A stretch of 64,000 nucleotides of DNA from Synechococcus sp. CS-1329 (GCF_025128055.1 NZ_JAHLYS010000048.1:1-64000), one strand, 5' to 3'. Numbered from the stretch's first letter, positions 9,282 to 20,040 are shown. Translations and numbers: made by a program. The notes: generated from the sequence alone by a model not told the origin.

Positions 9282-10856
9282 ATGCGCGTGTTATTCGCCG
9301 CCGCCGAGTGCGCCCCGATGATCAAGGTGGGGGGCATGGGTGATGTGGTGGGGTCGCTGCCACCGGCGGTGGCGGCCCTCGGCCACGACGTGCGCACGAT
9401 CATGCCGGGCTACGGCAGGCTCTGGAGCCGCCTGGAGGTCCCCACCGAGCCGGTCTGGCGAGGCCGGGCCATGGGCAATGATTTCGCCGTCTATGAAACC
9501 CGGCATCCGACCCATGGCTTGCCGCTGTATCTCATCGGCCATCCGGTCTTCGATCCCGAGCGCATCTACGGCGGCGAGGATGAGGATTGGCGCTTCACGT
9601 TCTTCGCCAACGCCGCCGCTGAATTCGCCTGGAATCACTGGAAACCAGAGGTCTTTCACTGCCACGACTGGCACACCGGCATGATCCCGGTCTGGATGCA
9701 CCAGGACCCTGAGATCAGCACGGTCTTCACCATTCACAACCTCGAGTATCAGGGCCCCTGGCGCTGGAAACTCGAACGCATGACCTGGATTCCCTGGTAC
9801 ATGCAGGGAGACCACACCATGGCCGCCGCTCTGCTCTATGCCGATCGGGTCAATGCCGTCTCCCCCACCTATGCCCAGGAGATCCGCACGCCCGAGTATG
9901 GCGAGCGCCTCGATGGCCTGCTGAATTACATCAGCGGCAAATTGCGCGGCATTCTCAACGGCATCGACACCGAAGCCTGGAATCCCGCCAGCGACACGCT
10001 GCTGCCCGCCTGCTTCAGCGCCACCGACATGGCCCCGAGAGCCACCAACAAACAGGTGCTGCAGGAGCGCATGGGGCTGGAGGTGAACCCCGACACCTAT
10101 CTGATGGGGATGGTGAGCCGGCTGGTGGACCAGAAGGGGGTGGACCTGCTGCTGCAGGTGGCCGACCGGGTGCTGGCCTATTCCGACAGCCAGATCGTGG
10201 TGCTGGGCACCGGCGACCGCAGCTATGAGTCGGGCCTCTGGCAGATGGCTTCCCGCCATCCCGGCCGCTTCTCCGTCTTCCTCACCTACGACGATGCCCT
10301 GGCCCGGTTGATCTATGCCGGTGCCGATGCCTTCTTGATGCCCAGTCGCTTCGAACCCTGCGGCATCAGTCAGATGCTGGCGATGCGCTATGGCTGCATC
10401 CCGATCGTGCGCAAGGTGGGGGGCCTGGTGGACACCGTCCAGCCCCATGTGCCCGCCGAGCACAGCGGCACGGGCTTCTGCTTTGATCGCTATGAGCCGG
10501 TGGATTTTTACACCACCATCGTTCGTTCCTGGGAGGCCTATCGCCACAGCCACAGCTGGCGGGAGCTGCAGTTGCGTGCCATGGCGGTGGACCACAGCTG
10601 GACCCGCTCGGCCCTGGAGTACGACGCCATGTACCGCGATGTGCGCGGGGTGAAACAACCCACCCCCTCAGCCGCCGATGTGGAGCAGTTCTCCCTCGGT
10701 CAGGAGGCCGACCCCAGCCTCGTCCCCTCCGCTGGATCGACCCAGGCGGCGACCTCAGGACAAACGGCTGAAGCCTCGGCCGCCGCCGCCCGGCCGGCCG
10801 GGGGCGGCGGTCCCCGCAATCCCCTCTCCGCTCTCTTGCGCCGCGGCCAGGGCTGA
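9282..10856 (+). CDS. glgA: Glycogen synthase
   Basis: Transfers glucose from ADP-glucose to glycogen, the cell's carbon store. The GT5 hallmarks are present: N-terminal [15 protein letters not shown] (ADP-glucose loop), [19 protein letters not shown], and the C-terminal [19 protein letters not shown]. At 524 residues it is slightly longer than usual owing to a low-complexity Ala/Pro/Gly tail from about residue 465, which is probably disordered. The next gene begins 2 bp after the stop. Confidence 0.96.
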   Translation: MRVLFAAAECAPMIKVGGMGDVVGSLPPAVAALGHDVRTIMPGYGRLWSRLEVPTEPVWRGRAMGNDFAVYETRHPTHGLPLYLIGHPVFDPERIYGGEDEDWRFTFFANAAAEFAWNHWKPEVFHCHDWHTGMIPVWMHQDPEISTVFTIHNLEYQGPWRWKLERMTWIPWYMQGDHTMAAALLYADRVNAVSPTYAQEIRTPEYGERLDGLLNYISGKLRGILNGIDTEAWNPASDTLLPACFSATDMAPRATNKQVLQERMGLEVNPDTYLMGMVSRLVDQKGVDLLLQVADRVLAYSDSQIVVLGTGDRSYESGLWQMASRHPGRFSVFLTYDDALARLIYAGADAFLMPSRFEPCGISQMLAMRYGCIPIVRKVGGLVDTVQPHVPAEHSGTGFCFDRYEPVDFYTTIVRSWEAYRHSHSWRELQLRAMAVDHSWTRSALEYDAMYRDVRGVKQPTPSAADVEQFSLGQEADPSLVPSAGSTQAATSGQTAEASAAAARPAGGGGPRNPLSALLRRGQG

Positions 10857-10858
10857 GC

Positions 10859-11668
10859 ATGGAACGCTCCGGCTCTGAGCTGCCGGTCGTTTACGAAAGC
10901 CCCTGGCGGGCCCTGGGGCGGGATCTGCGCGCCGTGGCCGCCAGCTGCGGGCTGGCCCTGAGGCGGCTGTGGCGGCGCCAATGGCAGGGAGATCTACCCC
11001 TGCCGGCGTTCTGGCCCCGGCGTCAGGCCACCCTGTTCTGGCCCGCTGTGCTGCTGCTGGCGGTGATCCTGCTGACGCTGGCGGGACATCTCTCGCATCG
11101 GCAGTGGCGCCCAGCAGCAGCCAAGAGCCCAGCCATCGATCCGCTGGCGGCGCCGCTGAACGCCGGCGAGGGCTCCAGGGAGGAAGCAGCCGTGACCAAC
11201 GACTCAGCTGCAGCCATGGACTCCTACTCCTCTGAAGCCGGGGACACCACGCCCGAGCGAGAGCCAGAGCCCCAGAACGATCTGCCTGACAGCGCAGGCA
11301 GCAGTGACAGGAGCACCCTCAGCAGCGCCCCAGTTGTGCTGCCCCAGGGCTTCAACGACGACTCAGGCCTGCTGCTGTCGGCCCCAGCCAGCCGCAGCGC
11401 CACGCTGCTGAACCTGCAGATTTCAGCGGCGTTCGGGACCCTGCCTGAGGGCGAGCGGCAACGGCTGGCGCAGCAGTGGTGGCAGCAGGCCCTTGGCCTG
11501 GGCTATGAGCAGCTGCGGCTGATCGGGCCAGGCGGCGCGGCCGTGGGCCGGACCGCCGTCGTGGGCGGCGGCATGATTCTGCTCGATTCATTCAATGCGG
11601 GCGGAAGCGATGCGGCTGGAGACTCTGGTGGAGCTGTGGGGACCGCCGATCGAAGCCGCTCCCGCTGA
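10859..11668 (+). CDS. Membrane-anchored hypothetical protein
   Basis: 269 residues with one clear transmembrane segment (about residues 58-78, LFWPAVLLLAVILLTLAGHL) after a basic cytoplasmic N-terminus rich in Arg and Trp. An acidic, Ser/Pro-rich linker of about 100 residues follows, then a compact end domain (LLNLQISAAFGTLPEGERQRLAQQWWQQALGLGYEQLRLIG). No domain name is recognised. It starts 2 bp after glgA and its 3' end overlaps murF by about 59 bp, so it looks like a middle gene of glgA-x-murF. The last ~25 residues are Gly/Ser/Asp-rich and may be unconserved. Confidence 0.75.
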   Translation: MERSGSELPVVYESPWRALGRDLRAVAASCGLALRRLWRRQWQGDLPLPAFWPRRQATLFWPAVLLLAVILLTLAGHLSHRQWRPAAAKSPAIDPLAAPLNAGEGSREEAAVTNDSAAAMDSYSSEAGDTTPEREPEPQNDLPDSAGSSDRSTLSSAPVVLPQGFNDDSGLLLSAPASRSATLLNLQISAAFGTLPEGERQRLAQQWWQQALGLGYEQLRLIGPGGAAVGRTAVVGGGMILLDSFNAGGSDAAGDSGGAVGTADRSRSR

Positions 11669-13046
11669 TCCAGGGGCCAGCTTCAGCCGCATCAGCAGCG
11701 ACAGCCGCGAGCTGGAGAGCGGCTGTCTGTTCGTGCCGCTGGTGGGGGAGCGCTTCGATGGCCACCGCTTCCTGGCGTCGGCACTGGAGCAGGGAGCCCT
11801 GGGGAGCCTGGCCCAGCGCGACCGCCTCAGCCCCGGGCAGGCCGAAGCTCTGGTGCACGCCAATGGCGGCCGGATCTGGCTGGTGGACGACACCCAGGCG
11901 GCCTACCAGGAGCTGGGGCGCCTCTGGCGCCGCCAGGGCAACGCTCCTGTGATCGCCGTGACCGGCTCAGCCGGCAAGACCACCACCCGCGAGCTGATCC
12001 GTTCCGTGCTGGCCCCCCTCGGGCCGGTGCTCGCCAGTGTGGGCAATGAGAACAACGACATCGGCGTGCCGCTCACCCTGCTCAGGGCCGACGCAGGGCA
12101 CCGTGCCGTGGTGGTGGAGATGGGCATGCGCGGCCTGGGGGAGATCGAGAGGCTCAGCCGCTGCGCCGAACCCGACATCACCGTGATCACCAACCTCGGC
12201 ACGGCTCACATCGGCCGTCTGGGCAGCCGTGAGGCCATCGCCACGGCCAAGTGCGAGATCGTCACGGCTCTGCGCCCCGATGGACTGGTGGTGATCCCTG
12301 CCGGTGATCCCCTGCTGGAGGCCAGCCTCGCCGCCGTCTGGAGTGGCCGGGTGGTCCGCGTGGCCCTTCAAGGCGACCCGCCGGGCCCTCAACCGGCCCA
12401 GCTGCTGGGCCGCCTGGAGGCCGCGGCCGACGGCGAGCGGCTGATCTGGGGGCACGCCCAGCCGGGGGCGGCGGAGCACAGCACCGAGCTGCCCTTGCCG
12501 GGCCGCCACAACGCCCGCAACCTGCTGCTGGCCCTGGCGGTGGCCTGCGAGCTGGGGGTGGATCCCCTGACGCTTCAGCGGCTGGAGGTGGACCTGCCGG
12601 GCGGGCGCAGCCGGAGGATCCACCTTCAGGGGATCGAGGTGCTTGATGAGACCTACAACGCCTCCCCCGAAGCGATGCTGGCGGCCCTGGACCTGCTGGC
12701 AACCCAGCCTGGCCGCCGCTTTGCGGCCCTGGGCACCATGCTTGAGCTGGGGGAGCAGAGCACCGAGCTGCACCGTCGGGTGGGGGAGCGGGCCCAGGCC
12801 CTCGGGCTCGATGGCCTGGTGATCGTGGCGGGAGGCGCCGAGGGGGACGCCCTTCTGGCTGGTGCCGCCGGCCTGCCGCGGCTGCAACGGCTCGAGGCGC
12901 CCGCTGAAGCCGCCGAAACACTGCTGGGCTGGCTGGAGCCCGGCGATCACCTGCTGCTGAAGGCCAGCCGTGGGGTGGCCCTGGAGCGGCTGCTGCCCCT
13001 GCTGGAGCAGGGGCTCAGCCCCGCGGCGGACTCCAGTCGGTCTTGA
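11610..13046 (+). CDS. murF: UDP-N-acetylmuramoyl-tripeptide--D-alanyl-D-alanine ligase
   Basis: Adds D-Ala-D-Ala to the UDP-MurNAc tripeptide, the last cytoplasmic peptide step of peptidoglycan precursor synthesis. Seen are the N-terminal domain with [17 protein letters not shown], the P-loop [25 protein letters not shown], the Mur-ligase [12 protein letters not shown] region, and C-terminal [18 protein letters not shown] 11595 and ATG 11610 are both possible; 11610 ([11 protein letters not shown]) matches typical family starts better. The end overlaps the convergent glmU by 32 bp. Confidence 0.95.
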   Translation: MRLETLVELWGPPIEAAPADPGASFSRISSDSRELESGCLFVPLVGERFDGHRFLASALEQGALGSLAQRDRLSPGQAEALVHANGGRIWLVDDTQAAYQELGRLWRRQGNAPVIAVTGSAGKTTTRELIRSVLAPLGPVLASVGNENNDIGVPLTLLRADAGHRAVVVEMGMRGLGEIERLSRCAEPDITVITNLGTAHIGRLGSREAIATAKCEIVTALRPDGLVVIPAGDPLLEASLAAVWSGRVVRVALQGDPPGPQPAQLLGRLEAAADGERLIWGHAQPGAAEHSTELPLPGRHNARNLLLALAVACELGVDPLTLQRLEVDLPGGRSRRIHLQGIEVLDETYNASPEAMLAALDLLATQPGRRFAALGTMLELGEQSTELHRRVGERAQALGLDGLVIVAGGAEGDALLAGAAGLPRLQRLEAPAEAAETLLGWLEPGDHLLLKASRGVALERLLPLLEQGLSPAADSSRS

Positions 13047-14367
13047 TCAGCTGGGGGGCGCGGCCCAGGGCCAGGGCACCGGCGGGCACATCACGGGTGA
13101 GGGTGGAGCCCGCCCCCACCGTCACACCGGCACCGAGCACGATCGGGGCCACCAGCACCGAATTGGCGCCCGTCTTGCTGCCGGCACCCACCACCGTGCG
13201 GTGCTTGCGCACGCCGTCGTAGTTGGCGGTGATCGTGCCCGCCCCCACGTTCACCCCCGCCCCCAGATCGGCATCCCCGAGGTAGCTGAGGTGGTTGGCC
13301 TTGCAGCCGGCGGCCAGGTGGCTGTTCTTGACCTCCACAAAATTGCCGATGCGGCAGCCGCTCTCCAGCCGCGCCCCCGCGCGCAGCTGGGCGAAGGGAC
13401 CCACCACGCAGCCGCCGGCCACACTCACCTCACGCAGCACCGAATAGAGCACGTCCACGTCGTCCTCGAGCTGGCTGTCCTCAATCAGGCAGCCGGGGCC
13501 GATGCGGCAACCGCTGCCGATACTGGTGCGGCCCCGGAAATGGCACTGGGGCTCCACCAGCACATCCCGACCGAAGCGGGTGCCCTCGCTGAGGGTGCAG
13601 CTGGCTGGATCCACGAAGCTCACCCCCTCCGCCATCCAGTGGGAGCGCAGCCGCTCCTGCAGCGCGATCTCACACTGGGCCAGCTGCATCCGGTCGTTGA
13701 TGCCGGCGATTTCAGCGGCGTCCGCCACCTCCACGTGCACCGCCGGGCTGAGCATCGCCACGGTGTCGGTGAGGTAGAGCTCGCCCTGGTCGTTATCCGT
13801 GCTCAGCTGGGGCAGCACCTCAGCCAGGGCGCGCCAGTTGAAGCAGTAGATGCCGGCATTGGTGAGGTCGTTGCGGCGCTGCTCCTCGCTGCAGTCGCGG
13901 TGCTCCACGATCGCCTCCACCTGACCCAGCTCATCGGTGAACACCCGGCCGTAGCCACTGGGGTCGGCCAGCCGGGCCGTGAGCAGGCTCACCGCGGCAC
14001 CCGAGGCCCGATGCCGCTCCAGCAATGCCGCCAGGGTGGCGGGCCGCAGCAGGGGCACATCGCCATTGAGCACCAGCAGCTCCCCCTCAAACCCCTCCAG
14101 GGGTCCGAGCAGCTGTTGCACGGCATGGCCCGTGCCGTTCTGGGGTTGCTGCAGGGCGAACTCCAGGCCCTCCAGATAGGCGAGGGAGGAGCGCACCCGC
14201 TCGGCCTGGTGGCCCACGATCAGGAGCTGACGCTGGGGGTCGAGGTGGCGGCAACTGGCCAGCACCCGCTCCACCAGGGTGGCCCCCGCCAGGGATTGCA
14301 GCACCTTGGGTCGATCGCTCTTCATCCGGGTGCCCTTTCCTGCAGCCAGCACGGCAACGGCGAGCAT
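13015..14367 (-). CDS. glmU: Bifunctional UDP-GlcNAc pyrophosphorylase / glucosamine-1-P acetyltransferase
   Basis: Makes UDP-GlcNAc for peptidoglycan and LPS. The N-terminal uridylyltransferase domain has [28 protein letters not shown] and LNGDVPLL; the C-terminal half is a left-handed beta-helix of hexapeptide repeats containing [15 protein letters not shown] and the acetyl-CoA region. The ATG at 14367 ([12 protein letters not shown]) is preferred to the in-frame GTG at 14391. The gene converges on murF with a 32-bp overlap. Confidence 0.95.
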   Translation of the reverse strand: MLAVAVLAAGKGTRMKSDRPKVLQSLAGATLVERVLASCRHLDPQRQLLIVGHQAERVRSSLAYLEGLEFALQQPQNGTGHAVQQLLGPLEGFEGELLVLNGDVPLLRPATLAALLERHRASGAAVSLLTARLADPSGYGRVFTDELGQVEAIVEHRDCSEEQRRNDLTNAGIYCFNWRALAEVLPQLSTDNDQGELYLTDTVAMLSPAVHVEVADAAEIAGINDRMQLAQCEIALQERLRSHWMAEGVSFVDPASCTLSEGTRFGRDVLVEPQCHFRGRTSIGSGCRIGPGCLIEDSQLEDDVDVLYSVLREVSVAGGCVVGPFAQLRAGARLESGCRIGNFVEVKNSHLAAGCKANHLSYLGDADLGAGVNVGAGTITANYDGVRKHRTVVGAGSKTGANSVLVAPIVLGAGVTVGAGSTLTRDVPAGALALGRAPQLIKTDWSPPRG

Positions 14368-14396
14368 CGGCGGATCAAGGCGGCTGGGCACGGAAT

Positions 14397-15356
14397 CTAC
14401 CGGGCCCCTCCGGGCAGGCCCCAGCGCCGCCGCCAGACGCTGGCCGGCTCCGCCCCGCTGAGGGCCTGGGCGCTGAGGCGCTCGGTCAGGATCGTGCTGG
14501 CGGCGGCTGTACCGCTGGGGTCGCGGTAGGGCTCACCGGCCCGGCTCAGCAGATGCTCCCGCTCCATCGCCGAAAGGGGCCGCCACCAGGGCGACGACGG
14601 CTCCAGCTCCGGGCCTGCCACGGTGCCGGCGCTCCAGGCCCCGTTTGGGTCGTCACCAAGATCGTCACCAGCCTCAGCCCCTGGATCACTGGCTTCGGAT
14701 CGCAGCGCCGCCAGCGGCAGGCCCGCCGCCATCAGGCTGCGCCGGGGGGCGGCGGCCGAGCAGTAGGTGAGCAGGCGGCCGCGGGGAGCCAAGAGCCCAG
14801 AGAGAGCAGCCAGGAACTCCTGGCTCCAGAGCTGGGGGCAATGGCGCGGCGAGAAGGCATCGAGCATCACCAGATCGCAGCGCCCGGCAACCTGCCCCAG
14901 CAGCGCCTCGATCTGCCCGCGGGCATCCCCCCAGAGCATCTCACCCCGGCCGTGGGGGCTCAGCCAGCGGCCACTGGTCTGAAGCTGCTGGAGCAGATCC
15001 AGACCGAGCGCCGGCTGCCACTGGCGGCGGAAGCAGGGCTGCGCCAGCGCCAGGGCCAGAGGGGACGGATCGATCTCCAGGCCGAACCAGCGCAGGCGGA
15101 TCCCCAGCGGCACCGCCGCTTCCAGCAGCGCGGCGCTGTTGGTGCCCAGCCCCACACAGACGTCCACCAGCGTCAGCTCCTCACCGGCGCTGAAGCGCTC
15201 CAGCTGGGCTGGGTTCACATAGGTGCAGTGCGCTTCAAGCAGGGCGCCCCTGCGGGAATGGAACCCCTCGGCGAACTCAGCGCTGTGCAGACTGAAGCTG
15301 CCGTCGTCGGTGATCCGCGGGCTGAGATGACCCGTGGCCGGGGCCTTGGGCGTCAC
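14397..15356 (-). CDS. MnmC-type SAM-dependent methyltransferase (DUF752)
   Basis: Resembles the methyltransferase half of MnmC, which finishes 5-methylaminomethyl-2-thiouridine at the tRNA wobble base; this protein lacks the FAD oxidoreductase half. Signatures are [19 protein letters not shown] near the start, the SAM motif [14 protein letters not shown], the acidic GLEIDPSP and the MnmC motif [15 protein letters not shown]. The 319-residue length and the C-terminal [19 protein letters not shown] segment fit the cyanobacterial form. It begins with GTG overlapping the aroA stop (GTGA). The exact tRNA substrate is inferred. Confidence 0.85.
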   Translation of the reverse strand: MTPKAPATGHLSPRITDDGSFSLHSAEFAEGFHSRRGALLEAHCTYVNPAQLERFSAGEELTLVDVCVGLGTNSAALLEAAVPLGIRLRWFGLEIDPSPLALALAQPCFRRQWQPALGLDLLQQLQTSGRWLSPHGRGEMLWGDARGQIEALLGQVAGRCDLVMLDAFSPRHCPQLWSQEFLAALSGLLAPRGRLLTYCSAAAPRRSLMAAGLPLAALRSEASDPGAEAGDDLGDDPNGAWSAGTVAGPELEPSSPWWRPLSAMEREHLLSRAGEPYRDPSGTAAASTILTERLSAQALSGAEPASVWRRRWGLPGGAR

Positions 15357-16717
15357 CCCGCCGGGCCGGTGGGGTCGGCCTGCAGGCGCGCCAGATCCTC
15401 CCAGAAGCCCGGGTAGGACACGGCCGCTGCCTCACTGCGGTGCAGCCAGCTGGCGGAGTCGGCCACCTGGGCCGCCACCGCCAGGCTCATGGCCACCCGG
15501 TGATCGGTTTCGCTGTCGAGCTCAGCGCCATGGAGCGGACGGCCACCCTGAATCACCATCCCATCGGCGGTTTCCTCCAGATCGGCCCCCATCGCCCCCA
15601 GCTGGCGGGCCATCACCGCCAGGCGGTCAGTTTCCTTGACGCGCAGTTCCTCGGCATCGCGGATGCGGCTCACCCCCTCGGCGCAGCAGGCCGCCACCGC
15701 CAGGATCGGGATTTCATCCACCAGGCGCGGGATGAGATCGCCACCGATCTCGAAGGCCTTGAGCGGACCATGGCTGACGCGCACATCCCCCACCGGCTCA
15801 CCGGCCACATCGCGGGGATTGAGCACCTCCAGCTGCACCTCCATCTGCTCCAGCACCTCGAGGATGCCGGTGCGGGTGGGGTTGAGACCCACGTTCTCCA
15901 CGGTGATCTCGGCCCCGGGGGTGATGGCGGCGGCCACCAGCCAGAAGGCCGCCGAACTGATGTCACCCGGCACCACCACCGTCAGCCCCCGCAGGCTGGA
16001 GCCGGGATGGAGACAGATCAGGCGTCCCATGTCGCCACCCACCTCGAGGTTGGCGCCGAAGGCCCTGAGCATGCGTTCGCTGTGGTCGCGGGAGCGGGCC
16101 GGCTCGATCACGGTGGTGGAACCACTGGCCGTGAGGGCCGCCAGCAGCAGCGCCGATTTCACCTGGGCCGAGGCCACAGGGGTGCCGATGACGGCGCCAT
16201 GGAGCTGGTGCCCCTCGATCGCCAGGGGGGCGAAGTTGGCGCCAGCCCGGCCATGGATCTGGGCGCCCATGGTGGCCAGGGGCTGCCCCACCCGGGCCAT
16301 CGGCCGCCGCCGCAGCGACGCATCACCATTGAGCACGAAATGGCGGCCGCAGCGGCCCGCCAGCAGCCCCAGCATCAGGCGCATGGTGGTGCCGGAATTG
16401 CCGCAATCGAGCACATCCTCGGGCTCCTGCAGGCCGTCGAGGCCCACGCCCTGCACCAGCACCGCTGCACCGGCCTGGATCGGGCTGATCCTCACACCCA
16501 TGGCCCGCAGGCAGGCAGCGGTGCTGAGGGGGTCCTCGGCGGGCAGAAGTCCCTCGATGCGGGTTTCACCTTCGGCGATGGCACCGAAGAGCAGGGCCCG
16601 GTGGGAGATCGATTTATCACCCGGCACCCGTACCGTTCCCCGCAGGCTGTGCCTGCGACCCGCACCGGCGTTGGAGCCCAGGGTCAGGGGGCTGCCGGAG
16701 GGGGTGGCGACGGCCAT
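15353..16717 (-). CDS. aroA: 3-phosphoshikimate 1-carboxyvinyltransferase (EPSP synthase)
   Basis: Sixth step of the shikimate pathway, combining shikimate 3-phosphate and phosphoenolpyruvate. It has [21 protein letters not shown] near the N-terminus, [30 protein letters not shown], and the C-terminal [15 protein letters not shown] and [12 protein letters not shown]. The 454-residue length is normal for the cyanobacterial enzyme. It is followed by the MnmC-like gene with a 4-bp overlap and preceded by upp 39 bp upstream on the same strand. Confidence 0.96.
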   Translation of the reverse strand: MAVATPSGSPLTLGSNAGAGRRHSLRGTVRVPGDKSISHRALLFGAIAEGETRIEGLLPAEDPLSTAACLRAMGVRISPIQAGAAVLVQGVGLDGLQEPEDVLDCGNSGTTMRLMLGLLAGRCGRHFVLNGDASLRRRPMARVGQPLATMGAQIHGRAGANFAPLAIEGHQLHGAVIGTPVASAQVKSALLLAALTASGSTTVIEPARSRDHSERMLRAFGANLEVGGDMGRLICLHPGSSLRGLTVVVPGDISSAAFWLVAAAITPGAEITVENVGLNPTRTGILEVLEQMEVQLEVLNPRDVAGEPVGDVRVSHGPLKAFEIGGDLIPRLVDEIPILAVAACCAEGVSRIRDAEELRVKETDRLAVMARQLGAMGADLEETADGMVIQGGRPLHGAELDSETDHRVAMSLAVAAQVADSASWLHRSEAAAVSYPGFWEDLARLQADPTGPAG

Positions 16718-16756
16718 GAGCTCGAGGGGCGAGGCGAAGGGGGGAATCGTGCGAGC

Positions 16757-17440
16757 CTAGGGCTGAGCTTCCGCTGGAAACTGCGGCGACTGGGAGCCGT
16801 AGAGGCGATCGCCGGCATCGCCGAGGCCAGGAACGATGCGGAAGGCCCCGTCCAGCTCGGGATCGATGCAGGCCGTGTACACCTTGAGATCGGGGAAGCG
16901 CCTGCCGACGGCCGTGAGCCCGGGTCTGGCCGCCAGGGCCGTGATCACGAGCAACCGTTGGCCGCTCACTCCCCGGGCCTCCAGACGCTCCAGCACCTGG
17001 ATCAGGCTGCCACCGGTGGCCAGCATCGGATCGAAGACCATCACCCCCACCCGCTCACCGATGCGCTCCGGCAGGGAATCGAGATAGCAGCTGGCCTCAC
17101 CCGTGCGCTCATCCCGCACCAGACCCACATGGGCCACGCGGGCGGAGGGCAACACCGCTCTGGCGCCTTCCCACAGCCCCAGCCCGGCCCGCAGCACCGG
17201 CACCGCCAGCACGGGCACCGAGGGATCCACCACCGTCCCGTCGCAGACGGCCAGAGGGGTCTGCACCTGCAGGGAGCGCTGGGGCAACCATTCGCGCACA
17301 GCTTCATAGGTGAGCCAGTGCCCCAGTTCGGCCATGGCGGTGGCGAACAGCGGCGAAGGGGTCTGCTGATCCCGCAGCACGGTGAGCCAGTGGGCGATCA
17401 GGGGATGGGGTGGAACGACCACCCGCAGCGACATGCTCAT
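16757..17440 (-). CDS. upp: Uracil phosphoribosyltransferase
   Basis: Pyrimidine salvage: converts uracil and PRPP to UMP. Clear family features are [14 protein letters not shown] near the start, [14 protein letters not shown], the PRPP-binding loop [14 protein letters not shown], and the uracil-binding C-terminal [24 protein letters not shown]. At 227 residues it is close to the usual length. It is divergent from the pentapeptide-repeat gene with almost no space between them. Confidence 0.95.
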   Translation of the reverse strand: MSMSLRVVVPPHPLIAHWLTVLRDQQTPSPLFATAMAELGHWLTYEAVREWLPQRSLQVQTPLAVCDGTVVDPSVPVLAVPVLRAGLGLWEGARAVLPSARVAHVGLVRDERTGEASCYLDSLPERIGERVGVMVFDPMLATGGSLIQVLERLEARGVSGQRLLVITALAARPGLTAVGRRFPDLKVYTACIDPELDGAFRIVPGLGDAGDRLYGSQSPQFPAEAQP

Positions 17441-17474
17441 GTGCCATAGCTTGAGCGGTCACGCTACGTGCGCC

Positions 17475-18032
17475 TTGTCGTCTGCTCCTCGGGGCTTCAG
17501 CCCCCACCCGTCTTCCTGGCAGCGCGTCCTGCGCCCTGTCTGGCCACTGCTGGCGGGGCTGATCCTGCTGGTGGGCAGCTGGCTGGTGGTGGGGGTGGGC
17601 AGCGCTGAGGCGATCACGGCGCCGGAGCTGCGCGGCCAGCGGGCCCTGCAGGATCTCCAGCCCGACATGCACGGCCGTGATCTGCGTCAGCAGGAATTCC
17701 TCAAGGCCTCGATGGGCGGCTACGACCTCAGCGGCAGCGATCTGCGCGGTGCCGTGTTCAACTCCAGCGATCTCAGCAACAGCAATCTGAGCGAGGCCAA
17801 CCTCGAAAACGCGGTGGCCTTCGCCACCCGCTTCGATGGGGCCGATCTGAGCGGGGCCGTGTTGCGCAACGCCATGCTCATGCAGAGTCGCTTCACCGGG
17901 GCTCAGATCGATGGGGCCGATTTCAGCGATGCCGTGCTGGATCTGTCCCAGGTCAAGGCGCTCTGCTCCCGCGCCGATGGCGTCAACCCCAGCACCGGGG
18001 TGTCCACCCTTGAAAGCCTGGGCTGCCGGTAG
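17475..18032 (+). CDS. Pentapeptide-repeat protein with signal/anchor
   Basis: After a basic N-terminus and one hydrophobic segment ([25 protein letters not shown]) come about twelve pentapeptide units of the A(D/N)LXX type (for example [20 protein letters not shown]), which fold as a right-handed quadrilateral beta-helix. The protein probably faces the periplasm or thylakoid lumen. A short tail with two cysteines ends the protein. TTG 17475 gives a clean signal; ATG 17439 or 17433 would overlap or abut the divergent upp start. The role of such lumenal pentapeptide proteins in cyanobacteria is largely unknown. Confidence 0.8.
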   Translation: MSSAPRGFSPHPSSWQRVLRPVWPLLAGLILLVGSWLVVGVGSAEAITAPELRGQRALQDLQPDMHGRDLRQQEFLKASMGGYDLSGSDLRGAVFNSSDLSNSNLSEANLENAVAFATRFDGADLSGAVLRNAMLMQSRFTGAQIDGADFSDAVLDLSQVKALCSRADGVNPSTGVSTLESLGCR

Positions 18033-18039
18033 CATCACA

Positions 18040-18190
18040 GTCCGGTTCCGGTGGAGAACAGCCACCGGGGGCAAGGGGGAAAGACCGGTGCAAATCCGGC
18101 ACTGTCCCGCAGCTGTGAAGCCCGTGCTCCGGTCGATCGCCGCCGCACGAGCCAGTCAGAACACCCGCCGGTTCTTCCCCCTTGCTCCGG
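18040..18190 (+). promoter_or_regulatory. Cobalamin riboswitch controlling hupE-cobW
   Basis: The aptamer core is easy to read: GGGGGAAAGACCGGTGCAAA, then TCCGGCACTGTCCCGC, AGCTGTGAAG and, about 45 nt later, the B12-box-like GAGCCAGTCAGAACACCCGCC split over its end. The order and spacing match adenosylcobalamin riboswitches (B12 box form CCGGTG-AAATCCGG, TGTCCCGC, GCCAG...CCCGCC). It ends about 20-40 nt before the hupE ATG. An 11-base segment at 18175-18185 is perfectly complementary to 18071-18081, which covers the conserved GGGAA strand, and may form the off/on switch helix. B12 is expected to lower expression. Confidence 0.92.
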
Positions 18191-18211
18191 CGCGGACCGG
18201 CTTTCCAGACC

Positions 18212-18895
18212 ATGCTCTCCCTGTCACGGGATCCAGGTCAGCTGCCCCAGCCGGCACGGACCACACCCCAGACCTCCCGCCCCAGCCACTCCTCAGCAGG
18301 CGGTGTGCTCGCCCTGATCGGGTTGCTCCCCCTGCTGCTGCTCTCGCTGCTGGCGGCGCCGGCCTCAGCCCACCACGTGATGGAGATCTTCGGCTTCAAG
18401 GAGGGGCCCATGGCCGGCTTCCTCAGCGGAGTGGGCCATCCGCTGCTGGGTCCTGACCACCTGCTCTTTCTGCTCAGCCTCGGTCTGGTGGGTCTGCAGC
18501 AGCCGCTGCGCTGGGTGATCGGCCTGCTGGCCATCGGCCTGAGCTCCACCGCCCTCGGTCTGGTGCTGCCCGTGCTGCCCGGCAGCGAGCTGCTGGTGGC
18601 CCTCTCGCTGGTGGCCACCGGCCTGGTGGTGCTGGGCCGCTGGCCCCGCTGGATCCTTCTGCCCGCCATCGCTCTGCACGGCAGCGTGCTCAGCGAGGCC
18701 GTTCTGGGCTGGTCGATCTCGGCCCAGATTCCCTACCTGCTCGGTCTGCTGATCAGTCAGGGAATCCTGCTGGTCGTGGCCGTCACCCTGGTGCGCTCCT
18801 GGGCCCGGAGGCTCCAGCCCGCCAACCTGCGGCTGCTGGCGGGGCTGCTGATGGGCATCGGCGGCACGTTCGCCTGGACCCAGCTGGTGCCCTGA
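18212..18895 (+). CDS. HupE/UreJ-family metal permease, probable cobalt transporter
   Basis: Membrane protein of about 227 residues with a signal segment (LLPLLLLSLLAAPASA), then HHVMEIFGF and the HupE signature GHPLLGPDHLLFLLSLGLVG, followed by about six hydrophobic helices. The family transports nickel or cobalt. Because a B12 riboswitch lies directly upstream and cobW directly downstream, cobalt for corrin synthesis is the likely substrate; this is inferred from context. ATG 18212 follows the riboswitch; the ATG upstream at 18182 would lie inside it. Confidence 0.88.
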   Translation: MLSLSRDPGQLPQPARTTPQTSRPSHSSAGGVLALIGLLPLLLLSLLAAPASAHHVMEIFGFKEGPMAGFLSGVGHPLLGPDHLLFLLSLGLVGLQQPLRWVIGLLAIGLSSTALGLVLPVLPGSELLVALSLVATGLVVLGRWPRWILLPAIALHGSVLSEAVLGWSISAQIPYLLGLLISQGILLVVAVTLVRSWARRLQPANLRLLAGLLMGIGGTFAWTQLVP

Positions 18896-18897
18896 CC

Positions 18898-20034
18898 ATG
18901 ACCTCCCCAACCTCAACTCCACTGGCGCCCCCCGCCAGTGGGCGGCTGCCGGTCACCGTGGTGACTGGATTTCTCGGCGCCGGCAAAACCACCCTTCTGC
19001 GCCAGCTGCTGCTCAACAGCGGCCAGCGCCTGGCGGTGCTGGTCAATGAATTCGGCGAGGTGGGCATCGATGGAGCCCTTTTGCGCAGCTGTGGCTTCTG
19101 CCCTGAGGAGGAGCTGGAGGGCCGGCTGGTGGAGCTGGCCAACGGCTGCCTCTGCTGCACTGTTCAAGACGAGTTCCTGCCCACCATGCAGATCCTGCTG
19201 GCCCGGGCCGATCGCCTCGACGGCATCGTGGTCGAGACCAGTGGTCTGGCGCTGCCCGAGCCGCTGGTGCAGGCCTTTCAGTGGCCTGAGATCCGCACCC
19301 GCACCCGCGTCAATGGCGTGGTGGCGGTGGTGGATGGTGAAGCTCTGGCCCAGGGCAGCGTGGTGGGTGATCCGGCGGCCCTGGAGCGTCAACGGGCGGC
19401 TGATCCCAGCCTCGATCACCTCAGCGACCTCGAGGACCTCTTCCGCGACCAGCTGGCGGCGGCGGACCTGGTGCTGATGAGCCGGGCCGATCGGCTCGAG
19501 ACCTCCCAGAGCGAGGCCATCCAGCGGCAACTGGCGCCCCTCTGCCGGCCTGGAGTGCAGGTGCTGCCGATGGTGCGTGGAGCCGTCCCCACCGAGCTGC
19601 TGCTGGGTCTGGAGCGAGTGCAGCCGGCCGGCGCCGCCCAGGGCTCGGATCATCACCACCATGACGATCACGATCACGACCACCACGACAACGACCACGA
19701 CCACGTCCATGACCACAGTCATGTGCCGATGCAATCGCTGGCGCTGGAGCTGCCGGGCGACTTCGATCGCCAGGCCCTGGAACGTCTGCTGGTGGAGCAG
19801 ATCGTCGAGCAGGGGATCCTGCGGCTGAAGGGCTGGTTGCGCCAGAGCGGCAAACCACGGCCCCTGCAGATCCAGGCGGTGGGTCCGCGGCTCGAGTGCT
19901 GGTACGACCGCCAGCCTGCCGAGGCCCCAGGCGACGGCAGCTCCGGCCTGCAGCTGGTGGTGCTGGGCCTGCGCCTCGACCGGGAGCGGCTGGAGCAGGC
20001 CCTGGGCGCCGCCGCCCTCAGCCGCCAGGCCTGA
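18898..20034 (+). CDS. cobW: CobW/COG0523 family GTP-dependent metallochaperone
   Basis: 378-residue G3E GTPase that handles metals for cofactor assembly. The P-loop is GFLGAGKTT, followed by the metal-binding NGCLCC (CxCC), the Walker-B region VVETSGLALPEP, a base-recognition region (SRAD) and a C-terminal CobW domain. A very His/Asp-rich tract (coding bases about 19649-19725) lies between the domains and could store or present cobalt. It starts 2 bp after hupE and shares its riboswitch. Zinc-related ZigA/YeiR paralogues exist, but the B12 riboswitch points to cobalt. Confidence 0.9.
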   Translation: MTSPTSTPLAPPASGRLPVTVVTGFLGAGKTTLLRQLLLNSGQRLAVLVNEFGEVGIDGALLRSCGFCPEEELEGRLVELANGCLCCTVQDEFLPTMQILLARADRLDGIVVETSGLALPEPLVQAFQWPEIRTRTRVNGVVAVVDGEALAQGSVVGDPAALERQRAADPSLDHLSDLEDLFRDQLAAADLVLMSRADRLETSQSEAIQRQLAPLCRPGVQVLPMVRGAVPTELLLGLERVQPAGAAQGSDHHHHDDHDHDHHDNDHDHVHDHSHVPMQSLALELPGDFDRQALERLLVEQIVEQGILRLKGWLRQSGKPRPLQIQAVGPRLECWYDRQPAEAPGDGSSGLQLVVLGLRLDRERLEQALGAAALSRQA

Positions 20035-20040
20035 AACGGC

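Noticed and set aside
15440-17449. Plus-strand open frame of 669 residues opposite aroA and upp
   Set aside because: Antisense shadow; translation is His/Gln/Gly-rich and both minus-strand genes have complete signatures.
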